Below, one piece after another: positions 1 through 8,500 of a stretch of DNA of 64,000 bases. The stretch's first letter is position 1. Each line of letters begins with the position of its first letter. Origin of the DNA: Desertibaculum subflavum (GTDB lineage Bacteria; Pseudomonadota; Alphaproteobacteria; Ferrovibrionales; Ferrovibrionaceae); assembly GCA_003576705.1 (NCBI GenBank), contig QOZS01000028.1, positions 1 through 64,000 of the forward strand. Direction: 5' to 3'. The notes under the pieces were generated by a model, which saw only the letters and a program-made list of their open reading frames with translations, was not told the origin of the DNA and did no database searches. Both the position numbers and the translations under genes were made by a program.

Positions 1-1
1 G

Positions 2-823
2 GCGGGCCCACCGGCCGCCGCCGCGGTGCCGGCACGGCCGCCGCGTGCCATCCCGCGCGCCGAACCCCGGCATGACTCGCGAAACGATCCTGCCCCGTGG
101 CGGCGCTACGCCGTGGCGGCGCCGGCCCGTGCCGGCCGCGCGGCGGTCGCCATCGTGATCGACGATCTCGGCCTCGACCGGCCGCGCACCGCGCGCACCA
201 TCGCCCTTCCGGGGCCGCTCACGCTCTCCTTCCTGCCTTATGCGGGCGAGCTCGCGCACCAGACGGAGGCCGGCCGCCGCGCCGGGCACGAGCTGATGCT
301 GCATCTGCCGATGGAGGCCGAATCGCGCCGCATCTCGCCGGGGCCGAACGCACTCCGCGTGGGGCTCGAGCCGACCGAGCTGCTCGACCTGCTGGCCTGG
401 AATCTCGGTCGCTTCGATGGCTATGTCGGGGTCAACAACCACATGGGCAGCCGCTTCACCGCCGATGCCGGCGCCATGCGCACCGTGCTGGCGGAGCTCG
501 AGCGCCGCGGCCTGATGTTCCTCGATTCGCGCACCTCGTCGCACAGCGTCGGCTATCGCCTCGGCGCCGAGCTCGGACTGCCGGTGGCGCAGCGCGACAT
601 CTTCCTCGACAACGTGCTGACCGCCGATCGCGTGGCCGATCAGCTCGCCGAGGTCGAGCGCGTCGCCAAGCGGCACGGCCACGCCGTCGCCATCGGCCAT
701 CCGCACGACGCGACGCTGGAGGCGCTGACCGAATGGCTGCCGCATCTCGAGGCGCGCGGCCTCGTCCTGGTGCCGATCACCGCGCTTGCGCGCGCGCCGC
801 AACAGGCCCAGGCGCGCTGGTAG
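2..823 (+). CDS. Divergent polysaccharide deacetylase family protein (5' partial)
   Basis: The reading frame is open to the left edge, so the true start is probably outside the window; the first in-window start codon is a GTG at 26. The C-terminal ~230 residues form a NodB-like (YibQ/DUF610) deacetylase fold: a VAIVIDDLG strand with the Asp pair, a HELMLHLPME motif, GVNNHMGSRFT, FLDSRTS and an AIGHPH motif near the end. Family members are periplasmic envelope proteins, often near peptidoglycan hydrolases; enzymatic activity is unproven for most. The visible N-terminal part is Pro/Arg/Ala-rich and looks like a linker. It converges on the carboxyltransferase gene 19 bp away. Confidence 0.85.
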   Translation, partial: AGPPAAAAVPARPPRAIPRAEPRHDSRNDPAPWRRYAVAAPARAGRAAVAIVIDDLGLDRPRTARTIALPGPLTLSFLPYAGELAHQTEAGRRAGHELMLHLPMEAESRRISPGPNALRVGLEPTELLDLLAWNLGRFDGYVGVNNHMGSRFTADAGAMRTVLAELERRGLMFLDSRTSSHSVGYRLGAELGLPVAQRDIFLDNVLTADRVADQLAEVERVAKRHGHAVAIGHPHDATLEALTEWLPHLEARGLVLVPITALARAPQQAQARW

Positions 824-842
824 AGTGGCGCGCCGGTAGGCC

Positions 843-2366
843 TCACCAGGAATCGACCACGTGCTTGCGCCCTTCCCGCGGCAGAGGGGCCGGGATCGCG
901 CGCAAGGTCCGGGCCAGCACGGCGCGCGTCTCCGCCGGGTCGATCACGTCGTCCACCGCGTAATGCCCCGCCTGCGCCAGCGCGGTGTGCGAGGCCTTCA
1001 GCTGCTCGGTGCGGAGCGCATGCAGCGCCGCGCGCTTCTCCGCATCGCTCTCCGCCTCTAGCTCCTTCTTGTGGATGATGTTGACCGCGCCCTCGATGCC
1101 CATGCCGCCGAACTCCGCCGTCGGCCAGGCGATCAGCAGGGTCGGATCGAGCGGGCGCGAGCCCATCACGTAATAGCCGAGGCCATAGGCCTTGCGCAGC
1201 ACCACGGTCATGAACGGCACCGTGGCATTGGCCAGCGCGACCAGGATGCGCGCCGAATGCCGCACCAGCCCCGTCGTCTCCACCTCCGGCCCCACCATCA
1301 GGCCCGGCGTGTCGCACAGGATCACGATCGGGATGTCGTGCGCGTCGCACAGGCTGATGAAGCGCGCCGCCTTGTCGGAGGCCGGGCTGTCGATCGCGCC
1401 GGCGAGATACATCGGCTGATTGGCGACGAAGCCGACCGGCCGTCCTTCGATCCGCGCCAGCGCCGTTACCATCGCCTTGCCGAAACCGGGGCGCAGCTCG
1501 GTGACGGATCCCAGATCGGCGATTCCCTGGATGGCGCGGCGCACGTCATAGGCGCGGCGCGGGTTCTCCGGCACCAGGTCGCGCAGCTTCGCCGTGTCGG
1601 GCGCCTCGCCCGGCACATGCGGGCCGATGAAATAGCCGAGATAGCGCTTGGCCATCACGGCCGCCGCCGCATCGTCCTCGACCAGGATGTCGACCACGCC
1701 GGAGGCGACATGCACATCGATCGGCCCGATCTCCTGCGGCGTGAACGGCCGGCCGAACGCGGCCTCGACCAGCGGCGGGCCGGCCATGCCGATGATCGCC
1801 CGCTTGGTCGCGATCAGCACATCGGCGAGGCCGGCGAGATTGGCCTGGCCGGCGAAGGCATAGCCGGTTGCGACGGCGACCGTCGGCACCATGCCCGACA
1901 GCCGCGCGAAGGCAACGAAGGTCGGCGTCGATCCGCTCGGCCGCTGCGTCGCGATGGTGTCGTGCGGGCGCGCGCCGCCGCCCTCGACCCAGGTCACCAC
2001 CGGCCAGCGCCGCTCGGCGGCGAGCTGGAACATGCGCGTCGCCTTCGGGTGGTTCACCAGGCTCTGCGTGCCGGCATAGACGGTGTAGTCATAGCCCATC
2101 ACCGCGACGGCGCGATCGGCCACGGTGCCGACGCCCATCACCACACCGTCGGCGGCGCCCTGCATCTCGGGCCTGGCCGGCCGGGCCAGGCGGCCGTATT
2201 CCACCAGGCTGCCGGCATCGAGGAAGATGTCGAGCTGCTCGCGGATGGTCAGGCCGCCCTTGGCGCGCATCTGCGCCACGGCCTTGGACCGCGCCGCGTC
2301 CAGCGCCGCGGCTTGCGCTTCCAGCACCGCCGCCAGATCGGGCCGCGGCGGTTTCGCATCCTTCAT
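843..2366 (-). CDS. Acyl-CoA carboxylase carboxyltransferase (beta) subunit
   Basis: This 507-residue protein has the two crotonase-fold halves of biotin-dependent carboxyltransferases (propionyl-/methylmalonyl-CoA type). Such enzymes move CO2 from carboxybiotin to an acyl-CoA. The N-terminal half carries a GGGARP loop and a GPPLVEAAFG stretch; the C-terminal half carries DTPGLMVGPEVE and KAYGLGYYVMG, the oxyanion-loop regions. The start at 2366 is chosen because GGAGG lies 8 bases upstream. No biotin carboxylase or biotin carrier gene adjoins it, so its partner must lie elsewhere. It is the third gene of a leftward run after an HTH-citrate synthase and a ribokinase, 28 bp from the latter. 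The acyl-CoA substrate cannot be read from sequence. Confidence 0.88.
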   Translation of the reverse strand: MKDAKPPRPDLAAVLEAQAAALDAARSKAVAQMRAKGGLTIREQLDIFLDAGSLVEYGRLARPARPEMQGAADGVVMGVGTVADRAVAVMGYDYTVYAGTQSLVNHPKATRMFQLAAERRWPVVTWVEGGGARPHDTIATQRPSGSTPTFVAFARLSGMVPTVAVATGYAFAGQANLAGLADVLIATKRAIIGMAGPPLVEAAFGRPFTPQEIGPIDVHVASGVVDILVEDDAAAAVMAKRYLGYFIGPHVPGEAPDTAKLRDLVPENPRRAYDVRRAIQGIADLGSVTELRPGFGKAMVTALARIEGRPVGFVANQPMYLAGAIDSPASDKAARFISLCDAHDIPIVILCDTPGLMVGPEVETTGLVRHSARILVALANATVPFMTVVLRKAYGLGYYVMGSRPLDPTLLIAWPTAEFGGMGIEGAVNIIHKKELEAESDAEKRAALHALRTEQLKASHTALAQAGHYAVDDVIDPAETRAVLARTLRAIPAPLPREGRKHVVDSW

Positions 2367-2394
2367 TGTCGTTTCCTCCAGGAACGCGCGGATC

Positions 2395-3300
2395 CTAGTC
2401 GGCACGCACTGCAGGTGCGAGGCGCGAAAGCGCGCGGTCGATCTCGGCCGCGCCCGGCAGGCCCGATTGCGCCCCGAACCGCGTGCAGGTCAGCGCCCCG
2501 GCGACACTGGCGCGGTGCAGTGCCGATTCGGGGGAGGCGCCCCGATCCAGCGCCGCCGCGAACACGCCGACGAAGGCATCGCCGGCCCCGGTCGTGTCGA
2601 CCACCTCGACCGGCAGACAGCCGATCTGCCAGCATGAAGCCGGCGCTGCCATGCAGGCGCCGTCGCCGCCCAGGGTGACGATGACGGTGATGCCGAGCCG
2701 CCGCGCCACCGCGTGCGCGATGTCCATCGGGCGGCCGGTGCCGAGGCGCGCGATCTCGATCTCATTCGCGATCAGTACGTCGAGCCTGGCCAGCACTTCC
2801 TCCGCCAGTGTCGCGGCCGGCGCGAGATTCAGCACGATTCGGCTGCCGCGCGTCCGGGCGAATTCGATGGCCTTGGCAACTTCCGCGGGCGGGATTTCCA
2901 TCTGCAGCACCAGCGTCGCGTCCGGGCCAAGCGCCAGCGTCTCGATCTGCCTGGCGGTCACGGCGAGGTTGGCTCCGGACGCGACCATGATCTGGTTCTG
3001 GCCGGCGGGATCGACCATCACGGCCGCCAGGCCGGTCGGTCGTTCCACCTCGACGATGCCTGAAATGTCGACGCCGCCGCTGCGCAGCTCGCTCAGCGCT
3101 GGCGCGGCGAAGGCATCGCGGCCGACGGCGCCGATCATGCGCACCGCCGCGCCGTCGCGCGCGGCGGCGAGCGCCTGGTTCGCGCCTTTGCCGCCGGGAC
3201 TGACGGCGGCGGCATCGCACAGCACCGTCTCGCCGGCTGCGGGCAGCCGCGGTGCGGCGAAGCCGAGGTCCAGATTGATCGAGCCCAGGACGACGATCAT
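2395..3300 (-). CDS. rbsK: Ribokinase-like PfkB-family sugar kinase
   Basis: A 301-residue PfkB-family kinase. The N-terminal signature GGKGANQALAAA and the C-terminal DTTGAGDAFVG motif, which contains the catalytic Asp and the anion-hole GAG, are intact, and length matches ribokinase. The expected reaction is ATP-dependent phosphorylation of ribose to ribose 5-phosphate in the cytoplasm. The ATG at 3300 begins MIVVLGSIN, a typical ribokinase N-terminus; extending upstream adds unrelated residues. No ribose ABC transporter or repressor adjoins it, so the substrate could be another pentose or a nucleoside. It sits 37 bp downstream of the HTH-citrate synthase on the same strand and probably shares its transcript. 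Confidence 0.85.
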   Translation of the reverse strand: MIVVLGSINLDLGFAAPRLPAAGETVLCDAAAVSPGGKGANQALAAARDGAAVRMIGAVGRDAFAAPALSELRSGGVDISGIVEVERPTGLAAVMVDPAGQNQIMVASGANLAVTARQIETLALGPDATLVLQMEIPPAEVAKAIEFARTRGSRIVLNLAPAATLAEEVLARLDVLIANEIEIARLGTGRPMDIAHAVARRLGITVIVTLGGDGACMAAPASCWQIGCLPVEVVDTTGAGDAFVGVFAAALDRGASPESALHRASVAGALTCTRFGAQSGLPGAAEIDRALSRLAPAVRAD

Positions 3301-3337
3301 CGTGCCCCGATCATGCCACGACGGTCGGGCGCGGGGA

Positions 3338-4528
3338 TCACACAATAGGCTCCGGCCCGGTATAGCGGGCGCGGGGGCGGATCAGCTGGCGCGCTTCGTA
3401 TTGCTCCAGCGCGTGCGCGATCCAGCCGGCGGTGCGGCCGCCGGCGAACATGGTGATCGGCGCCTGGCGCGGCAGGCCGATCACACGGGCCAGCGCCACA
3501 TGCGCAAAGTCGATATTGGGATCGAGGCCGGTCAGCCCCTTCACCGTGCGGATCACCTCGGCGATCTGCAGCCGCTCCTTCGATCGCGGCGCGGCATCCT
3601 CGATCCAATCCAGCAGCAGGCGCGCGCGGGGATCGCCATCGGGATAGAGCATGTGTCCGAAGCCATAGAACACCGCGCCGCTCGCATGCCGCTGCAAGGT
3701 CGCCGCGCCGGCATCGTGCCCGCGCAGCAACTCGTCGAGCATGCCGGTGACGCGCTCGGACAAGGCGCCATGCAGCGGCCCCGACATCGCGGCGAGGCCG
3801 GCGATCAGCGCCATGTAGAGGCTGGCCCGAGTGCCGGCGACCACGCGCACCGCGAAGGTCGAGGCATTGAGCTCGTGATCTGCCGACAGCACGAGGCCAA
3901 GGCGAATGCCCTCCGTCGCGCGCTTGTCCTTCAGGCGCCAGGTCTTCGCCAGCAGCCGGTGCGCAGGCAGTGCCGACGGCGTGGTGCCGGCCAGCGTCGC
4001 GAGCAGAAGGCGCAGCACGCGCGCGCCGACGCGGAGCCGCGCCGCCGGCTCCACCGCCAGCGCCGTCTTGTCCTCGCTTGCCGCGACCGGCAGCAGGGCG
4101 GCGGCGCGCGCCAGCGGATGCGCGAGCGGCGGCAGCACGAGCGTCGCCGGCAGGTTGTCGGCAGCGAAGATATCCGCCTCGTCGGCCTGCCAGAGATGCG
4201 CGGCGATGCGCTCCAGCGTCCAGTCGGCGGCGATGGTCTCCAGCGGCACGCCGCGCAGGAAGACGCGGCCATCGCGGATCAGGGTCAGGCCGGAGGCCAG
4301 CACCGGCGCGCCGAAATCGAGCGCGCGCCCGGCCACCGCCGCCTCGCTCCGCCCCCGCGCCTTGCGGCCGGCCAGCCGCTCCACGTCCTCGCGGCGATAC
4401 AGGCTGGTGGTCCCATTGCCCTTGCTGGCGCGGATCAGGCCGCGGCTGACATAGGCGTAGAGCGTTTGCGGGCGCACGCCGAGCGCCGCAATCGCTTCCC
4501 TGGCGGTCAGGTCAGGCCGGCGCGGCAT
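3338..4528 (-). CDS. Citrate synthase-family protein with N-terminal helix-turn-helix domain
   Basis: A 396-residue protein. Residues ~5-55 read as an excisionase/MerR-like helix-turn-helix (LTAREAIAALGVRPQTLYAY, then RREDVERLAGRK). The rest is a citrate synthase fold with the apparent catalytic triad intact: His253 in PLHGA, His292 in FGHMLY and Asp340 in NIDFA. It could therefore condense an acyl-CoA with an oxoacid, bind the ligands as a sensor, or both. The ATG at 4528 is preferred to a TTG 12 bases upstream; there is no good ribosome-binding site, so a leaderless or very short-leader transcript is possible. It diverges from a second citrate synthase gene across a 30-bp dyad, which suggests autoregulation. 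HTH-fused citrate synthases occur in databases; their regulatory role is my inference. Confidence 0.85.
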   Translation of the reverse strand: MPRRPDLTAREAIAALGVRPQTLYAYVSRGLIRASKGNGTTSLYRREDVERLAGRKARGRSEAAVAGRALDFGAPVLASGLTLIRDGRVFLRGVPLETIAADWTLERIAAHLWQADEADIFAADNLPATLVLPPLAHPLARAAALLPVAASEDKTALAVEPAARLRVGARVLRLLLATLAGTTPSALPAHRLLAKTWRLKDKRATEGIRLGLVLSADHELNASTFAVRVVAGTRASLYMALIAGLAAMSGPLHGALSERVTGMLDELLRGHDAGAATLQRHASGAVFYGFGHMLYPDGDPRARLLLDWIEDAAPRSKERLQIAEVIRTVKGLTGLDPNIDFAHVALARVIGLPRQAPITMFAGGRTAGWIAHALEQYEARQLIRPRARYTGPEPIV

Positions 4529-4539
4529 TGATCGGAACA

Positions 4540-4569
4540 ATCAAGATTGACCATTTTGTCAATGTTGAT
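4540..4569. promoter_or_regulatory. Near-perfect 12-bp inverted repeat between divergent citrate synthase genes (putative operator)
   Basis: Left arm ATCAAGATTGAC (4540-4551) and right arm GTCAATGTTGAT (4558-4569) match at 11 of 12 positions around a 6-base spacer (CATTTT). The dyad lies 12 bp upstream of the leftward start codon and 38 bp upstream of the rightward one. TTGAC elements occur on both strands inside it (TTGACC rightward, TTGACA leftward), so it would overlap -35 regions of both genes. The adjacent HTH-citrate synthase is the obvious candidate ligand. Confidence 0.7.
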
Positions 4570-4606
4570 GATGTCTGCCGGGAAAGCAAGCCACCTGGAG
4601 CCTGTC

Positions 4607-5680
4607 ATGAACGCCAGATCGGGACTGGACGGCGTGATCGCCGCGGAGACGACCCTTTCCCATGTCGACGGCGAGGGCGGCCGGTTGATCGTGCGCGGCA
4701 TCGAGCTGCGCGACCTGGTGGCCGCGCGCGGCTTCGAGGGCGTGGCCGCGCTGCTGTGGGAAGGGCTGGGCGAAGGTGGCGGCGACGCGGACGCCGTGCG
4801 CGCCGGCCTCGCGGCGGCGCGCGAGCGGGCCGCCGCGCTCGTCCCGGCCATGCTGGCCGATGCCGGCCATCTCGCACCGATCGAGCTGCTCCGCCTCGGC
4901 CTCGCCCGGCTGGGCGACGGGGAGCCGATGCCGCACCACTATCTGCTCTGCGGCGCGGCGCCGGTTCTGGTGGCGGCCATCGCGCGCGGCGCGGCGGTCG
5001 CGCCGGATCCCGCGCTCGGCACCGCCGCCGATCTCCTCCGCATGCTGCGCGGGCACCGGGCCGGTGCCGTCGAGGAGAAGGCGCTCGACACCTATCTCGC
5101 CACCGTCGCCGATCACGGCTTCAACGCCTCGACCTTCACCGCCCGGGTGGTCGCCTCGACGAAAGCCGGCATGATCTCGGCGGCGCTGGCCGCGCTCTCC
5201 GCGCTCAAGGGCCCCTTGCACGGCGGCGCGCCCGGCCCGGTGCTCGACATGCTCGACGCCATCGGTGCGCCCGCCAATGTCGGCCCGTGGCTCGAGGCGG
5301 CGCTGGCTTCGGGCGCGCGCCTGATGGGCTTCGGCCACCGGGTCTACAAGGTGCGCGATCCCCGCGCCGATGTGCTGAAGGCGACGGTGGAGACCCTGCC
5401 GGTCGATCAGGGCCGGCTCGCCTTCGCCGGCGAGGTGGCGGCCAGGGCGGTCGAAACGCTGGCGCGCAGCAAGCCCGGCCGGCGGCTCGACATGAATGTC
5501 GAGTTCTACACTGCGCTGCTGCTCGAGGCGCTTGGCATCCCGCGCGCGGTCTTCACCGGCACCTTCGCCGTCGGCCGCATGGCCGGCTGGTGCGCGCATG
5601 TGATGGAGCAGGAGCGCGACGGCCGCCTGATCCGGCCGCTTTCGGCCTATGTGGGGCCGGAGGTGAAACGGGCCGCATAG
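4607..5680 (+). CDS. Citrate synthase / 2-methylcitrate synthase-family protein
   Basis: A 357-residue cytoplasmic enzyme of the citrate synthase family, predicted to condense acetyl-CoA or propionyl-CoA with oxaloacetate. The motif order is right: FNASTFTARV, then LHGGA with His205, then GFGHRVYK with His244. The third catalytic position, usually Asp in (N/D)xDFY, reads Glu299 (NVEFY); this may be a subfamily trait. The ATG at 4607 is chosen for GGAG 6 bases upstream; an in-frame TTG at 4547 falls inside the palindrome. It is transcribed divergently from the HTH-citrate synthase. Citrate versus methylcitrate specificity cannot be decided; propionate genes such as prpB or prpD are not present. 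Confidence 0.85.
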   Translation: MNARSGLDGVIAAETTLSHVDGEGGRLIVRGIELRDLVAARGFEGVAALLWEGLGEGGGDADAVRAGLAAARERAAALVPAMLADAGHLAPIELLRLGLARLGDGEPMPHHYLLCGAAPVLVAAIARGAAVAPDPALGTAADLLRMLRGHRAGAVEEKALDTYLATVADHGFNASTFTARVVASTKAGMISAALAALSALKGPLHGGAPGPVLDMLDAIGAPANVGPWLEAALASGARLMGFGHRVYKVRDPRADVLKATVETLPVDQGRLAFAGEVAARAVETLARSKPGRRLDMNVEFYTALLLEALGIPRAVFTGTFAVGRMAGWCAHVMEQERDGRLIRPLSAYVGPEVKRAA

Positions 5681-5833
5681 GTCCGTGCGAGAGGGTCGGA
5701 AACGGCCCCGTTTCGCTCGCTAAACGTGTCCACCGTCACGGTTATCTGCCGTTCGGCCGGTTCCTCTGCTTAACCATTTCCGGCTAGGCTCGCCCGCACG
5801 CGAATCGGGCCGGCCGGGAATCGGGCGGGGGGC

Positions 5834-8482
5834 ATGGAACCGAGCATCTACAGGTTCATCATCAGGTACAGCTTGCGTCAGCAGATCGCGCTGACCTTGC
5901 TCTCGTTCGCTTCCTTCGTGCCGTATTACTACTACCTCCTGATGCCCAAGCTGATCGTCAATCAAGGCATCTCCCACAAGAACGTCGAGTTTCCCTACAC
6001 CATTCTCGGGTTCGAGCTGAGCCCGGAAGCCTTCCTGGTCCTGCTCTGCATCGGGTTCCTGGCGCTGGTCATCGTGCAGCAGGGCTTCAAGTACTCGATC
6101 AACGTCTATCAGGGCATCTCGGGCGAGCGCATGCTGCGGCGGCTGCGCTACGAGCTCTATGGCCGCGTGCTGCGCTTCCCGCTGCCGACCTTCCGCAAGA
6201 TGAGCCAGGGCGAGATCATCCCGATGATCGTTGCCGAGACCGAAAGCCTCGGCGGATTCATCGCCGAGAGCTTCGCGCTCCCGCTGTTCCAGGGCGGCAT
6301 GTTCCTGGTCTCCCTTGGCTTCCTGTTCGCGCAGAACTGGGGCATCGCATTGGCGGCGCTCGCGCTCTATCCGGCGCAGCTCTATCTGATTCCGAAGATG
6401 CAGCGGAAGGTGAACCAGCTCGGCAAGGAGCGGGTTCGCACGGCCCGCCGTCTCGCCGACCGCATCGGCGAGAGCATCCAGGGCGTGCAGGAGATCCACG
6501 CCAACCACGCGGCCAAGCGCTTCCTCGCCGATTTCTCCGCCCGGCTCGGCGACATCTACTGGATCCGCTACGAGATCTTCCAGCGGAAGTTCGTGATCAA
6601 GTTCCTGAACAACTTCCTGCAGCAGGCGGGTCCGTTCACCTTCTATCTGATCGGCGGCTATCTCGCGATCAAGAACCAGCTCGATGTCGGTACCGTCGTT
6701 GCCGCGGTCGCCGCCCACAAGGAGATGGGCGCGCCCCTGAAGGAGCTCTTGAACCACTATCAGCAGCGCGAGGACGCGCGCATCAAGTACGAGCAGGTGG
6801 TGTCGCAGTTCGCGCCGCCCGGGACGCGGCCGCCGGAATATCAGCTGACGGAGCCCGAGGAGGTGCCCAGCCTCCGCGGCGACGTCAACATCGCCGGCCT
6901 CACCTATGTCGACGACAACGACACCGTCATCCTGGACAGCCTGTCGCTGACCCTGCCGGGCGGCAGCCGCGTCGCGGTGCTCGGCTCGGGACCGGGCCGG
7001 GAGGAATTGATGCTGCTGCTTGCGCGTCTGATCGAGCCGGACAAGGGCCGCATCAGCATCGGCGGCACCGATATCGGGCCGTTGCCGGAGGCGGTCACCG
7101 GCACGCGCATCGGGTTCGTCGGGGCTGCGCCCTATGTCTTCAATGCGAGCCTGGAGCGCAACCTGCTGTTCGGCCTGCGCCACCGGCCGGTCGCCGAAGC
7201 CGCCTACGAGGGCGAGGCGGCGAAGCGCTGGCAGGTGCGGCTGCGCGAATCCGTCGCCTCCGGCAACAGCACCGACGATCCCGAAGCCGACTGGACCGAC
7301 TACGCCCAGGCAGGCGTCGAGCACAATGACGCATTGAGCGTTGAGGCGCTGCGCGTGCTGCGCCTGATCGGCCTCTACGAAGATGTCTATCAGTTCGGCC
7401 TGCGCGGCAGCATCGATCCGAAGGCCGATCCCGATCTCGCGGAGGCGATCCTGCGCGCCCGCGCCGCTCTGCGCGAGAAGCTGATGCAGCCCGGCATCGC
7501 CCAGCTGGTCGAAGGCTGGGACCGCGCCCGCTACAACCGCAACGCCACGTTCGCGGAGAACCTGCTGTTCGGCCTGCCGGTGGGCGACGGCTTCGATGTC
7601 GAGCGTCTGGCCGAGCACCCCTACGTGCTGCAGGTGCTGGAGAAGGTGGGCCTCACTCAGCGCTTCCTGGAAGCCGGCCGCCAGGTCGCCGCCACCATGG
7701 TCGAACTGTTCGCCGACCTGCCGCCGGACCACGAATTCTTCCAGCAGTTCAGCTTCATCTCCTCCGACGACCTGCCGGAATTCCAGCAGCTGCTGCAGCG
7801 GGTGCCGCGTGACAGGCTGAGCGAGGCCTCGCCGGCCGATCGCATGCGGCTGATGAGCCTGCCCTTCAAGCTGATCCCGACGCGCCACCGCATCTTCCAG
7901 ATCGAGCCGGAGCTCGAAGCCCGCCTGATCGAGGCGCGCGAGGTCTTCGCCCGCGACCTGCCGCCCGAACTCGCCAAGGGCATCGCCTTCTTCGATCCGG
8001 ACCGCTATCTCCCCGGCGCCAACCTGCTGGACAACATCCTGTTCGGCAAGGTGGTGTACGGTCAGGCCCAGGCCGCCGAGCAGATCGCCCAGCTGGTCGG
8101 CGAGCTTCTGGCGCAGCTCGAACTGCGCGACACCGTGGCCCGGGTCGGTTTCGGCTTCGAATGCGGCATCGCCGGCGGCCGGCTCTCGGCGGCGCAGCGC
8201 CAGCGGCTCGGCCTCGCCCGTGCCCTGCTCAAACGGCCCGACATTCTGCTACTCTCGGACGCGTTCTCGGCATTGGATGCCGGGGGCCTGGCCCAAACGC
8301 TCGACGCCATACTTGCCGAGTTCAAGGACGGCACGGTCATTGCTACGCTGCCGCGTGCATCGCTGGCACGGCGGTTCGACCGGGTGCTGACCTTCGAGGG
8401 CGGCCGGCTGGTCGAGCAGGGCAAGGTGGCGGAACTGGACCGCGAGGGGAGCCATTTCCACCGCCTGCTGGCGCACGAATAG
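5834..8482 (+). CDS. ABC exporter-like membrane protein with degenerate, expanded ATPase domain
   Basis: An 882-residue protein. Residues ~1-330 form an ABC exporter transmembrane domain (hydrophobic spans near 20-40, 60-80, 160-190 and 270-300). The C-terminal part is an ABC ATPase relic. The P-loop region 384-391 reads GSGPGREE, with no Lys-Ser/Thr; the signature is LSAAQ (784-788); the Walker B region is ILLLSDAFSALD (804-815), lacking the Asp-Glu pair. About 400 residues separate P-loop and signature, against roughly 100 normally. Three N(L/I)LFG motifs, normally present once after the Q-loop, occur at 443-447, 576-580 and 734-738. ATP hydrolysis is doubtful. The ATG follows a G-rich stretch, and a cyclic-nucleotide-binding-domain gene follows 18 bp downstream. 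Its cargo is unknown. Confidence 0.85.
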   Translation: MEPSIYRFIIRYSLRQQIALTLLSFASFVPYYYYLLMPKLIVNQGISHKNVEFPYTILGFELSPEAFLVLLCIGFLALVIVQQGFKYSINVYQGISGERMLRRLRYELYGRVLRFPLPTFRKMSQGEIIPMIVAETESLGGFIAESFALPLFQGGMFLVSLGFLFAQNWGIALAALALYPAQLYLIPKMQRKVNQLGKERVRTARRLADRIGESIQGVQEIHANHAAKRFLADFSARLGDIYWIRYEIFQRKFVIKFLNNFLQQAGPFTFYLIGGYLAIKNQLDVGTVVAAVAAHKEMGAPLKELLNHYQQREDARIKYEQVVSQFAPPGTRPPEYQLTEPEEVPSLRGDVNIAGLTYVDDNDTVILDSLSLTLPGGSRVAVLGSGPGREELMLLLARLIEPDKGRISIGGTDIGPLPEAVTGTRIGFVGAAPYVFNASLERNLLFGLRHRPVAEAAYEGEAAKRWQVRLRESVASGNSTDDPEADWTDYAQAGVEHNDALSVEALRVLRLIGLYEDVYQFGLRGSIDPKADPDLAEAILRARAALREKLMQPGIAQLVEGWDRARYNRNATFAENLLFGLPVGDGFDVERLAEHPYVLQVLEKVGLTQRFLEAGRQVAATMVELFADLPPDHEFFQQFSFISSDDLPEFQQLLQRVPRDRLSEASPADRMRLMSLPFKLIPTRHRIFQIEPELEARLIEAREVFARDLPPELAKGIAFFDPDRYLPGANLLDNILFGKVVYGQAQAAEQIAQLVGELLAQLELRDTVARVGFGFECGIAGGRLSAAQRQRLGLARALLKRPDILLLSDAFSALDAGGLAQTLDAILAEFKDGTVIATLPRASLARRFDRVLTFEGGRLVEQGKVAELDREGSHFHRLLAHE

Positions 8483-8500
8483 TCGCGACGGAGTCCGCCG

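Noticed and set aside
5699..5714. Hairpin GAAACGG/CCGTTTC after the second citrate synthase
   Set aside because: A 2-base loop and no T-run make it a poor terminator; it may be chance.
5720..7888. A 722-codon leftward open frame antisense to the ABC-like gene
   Set aside because: The opposite strand has clear transmembrane and ABC motifs; this frame has none and lacks a ribosome-binding site.
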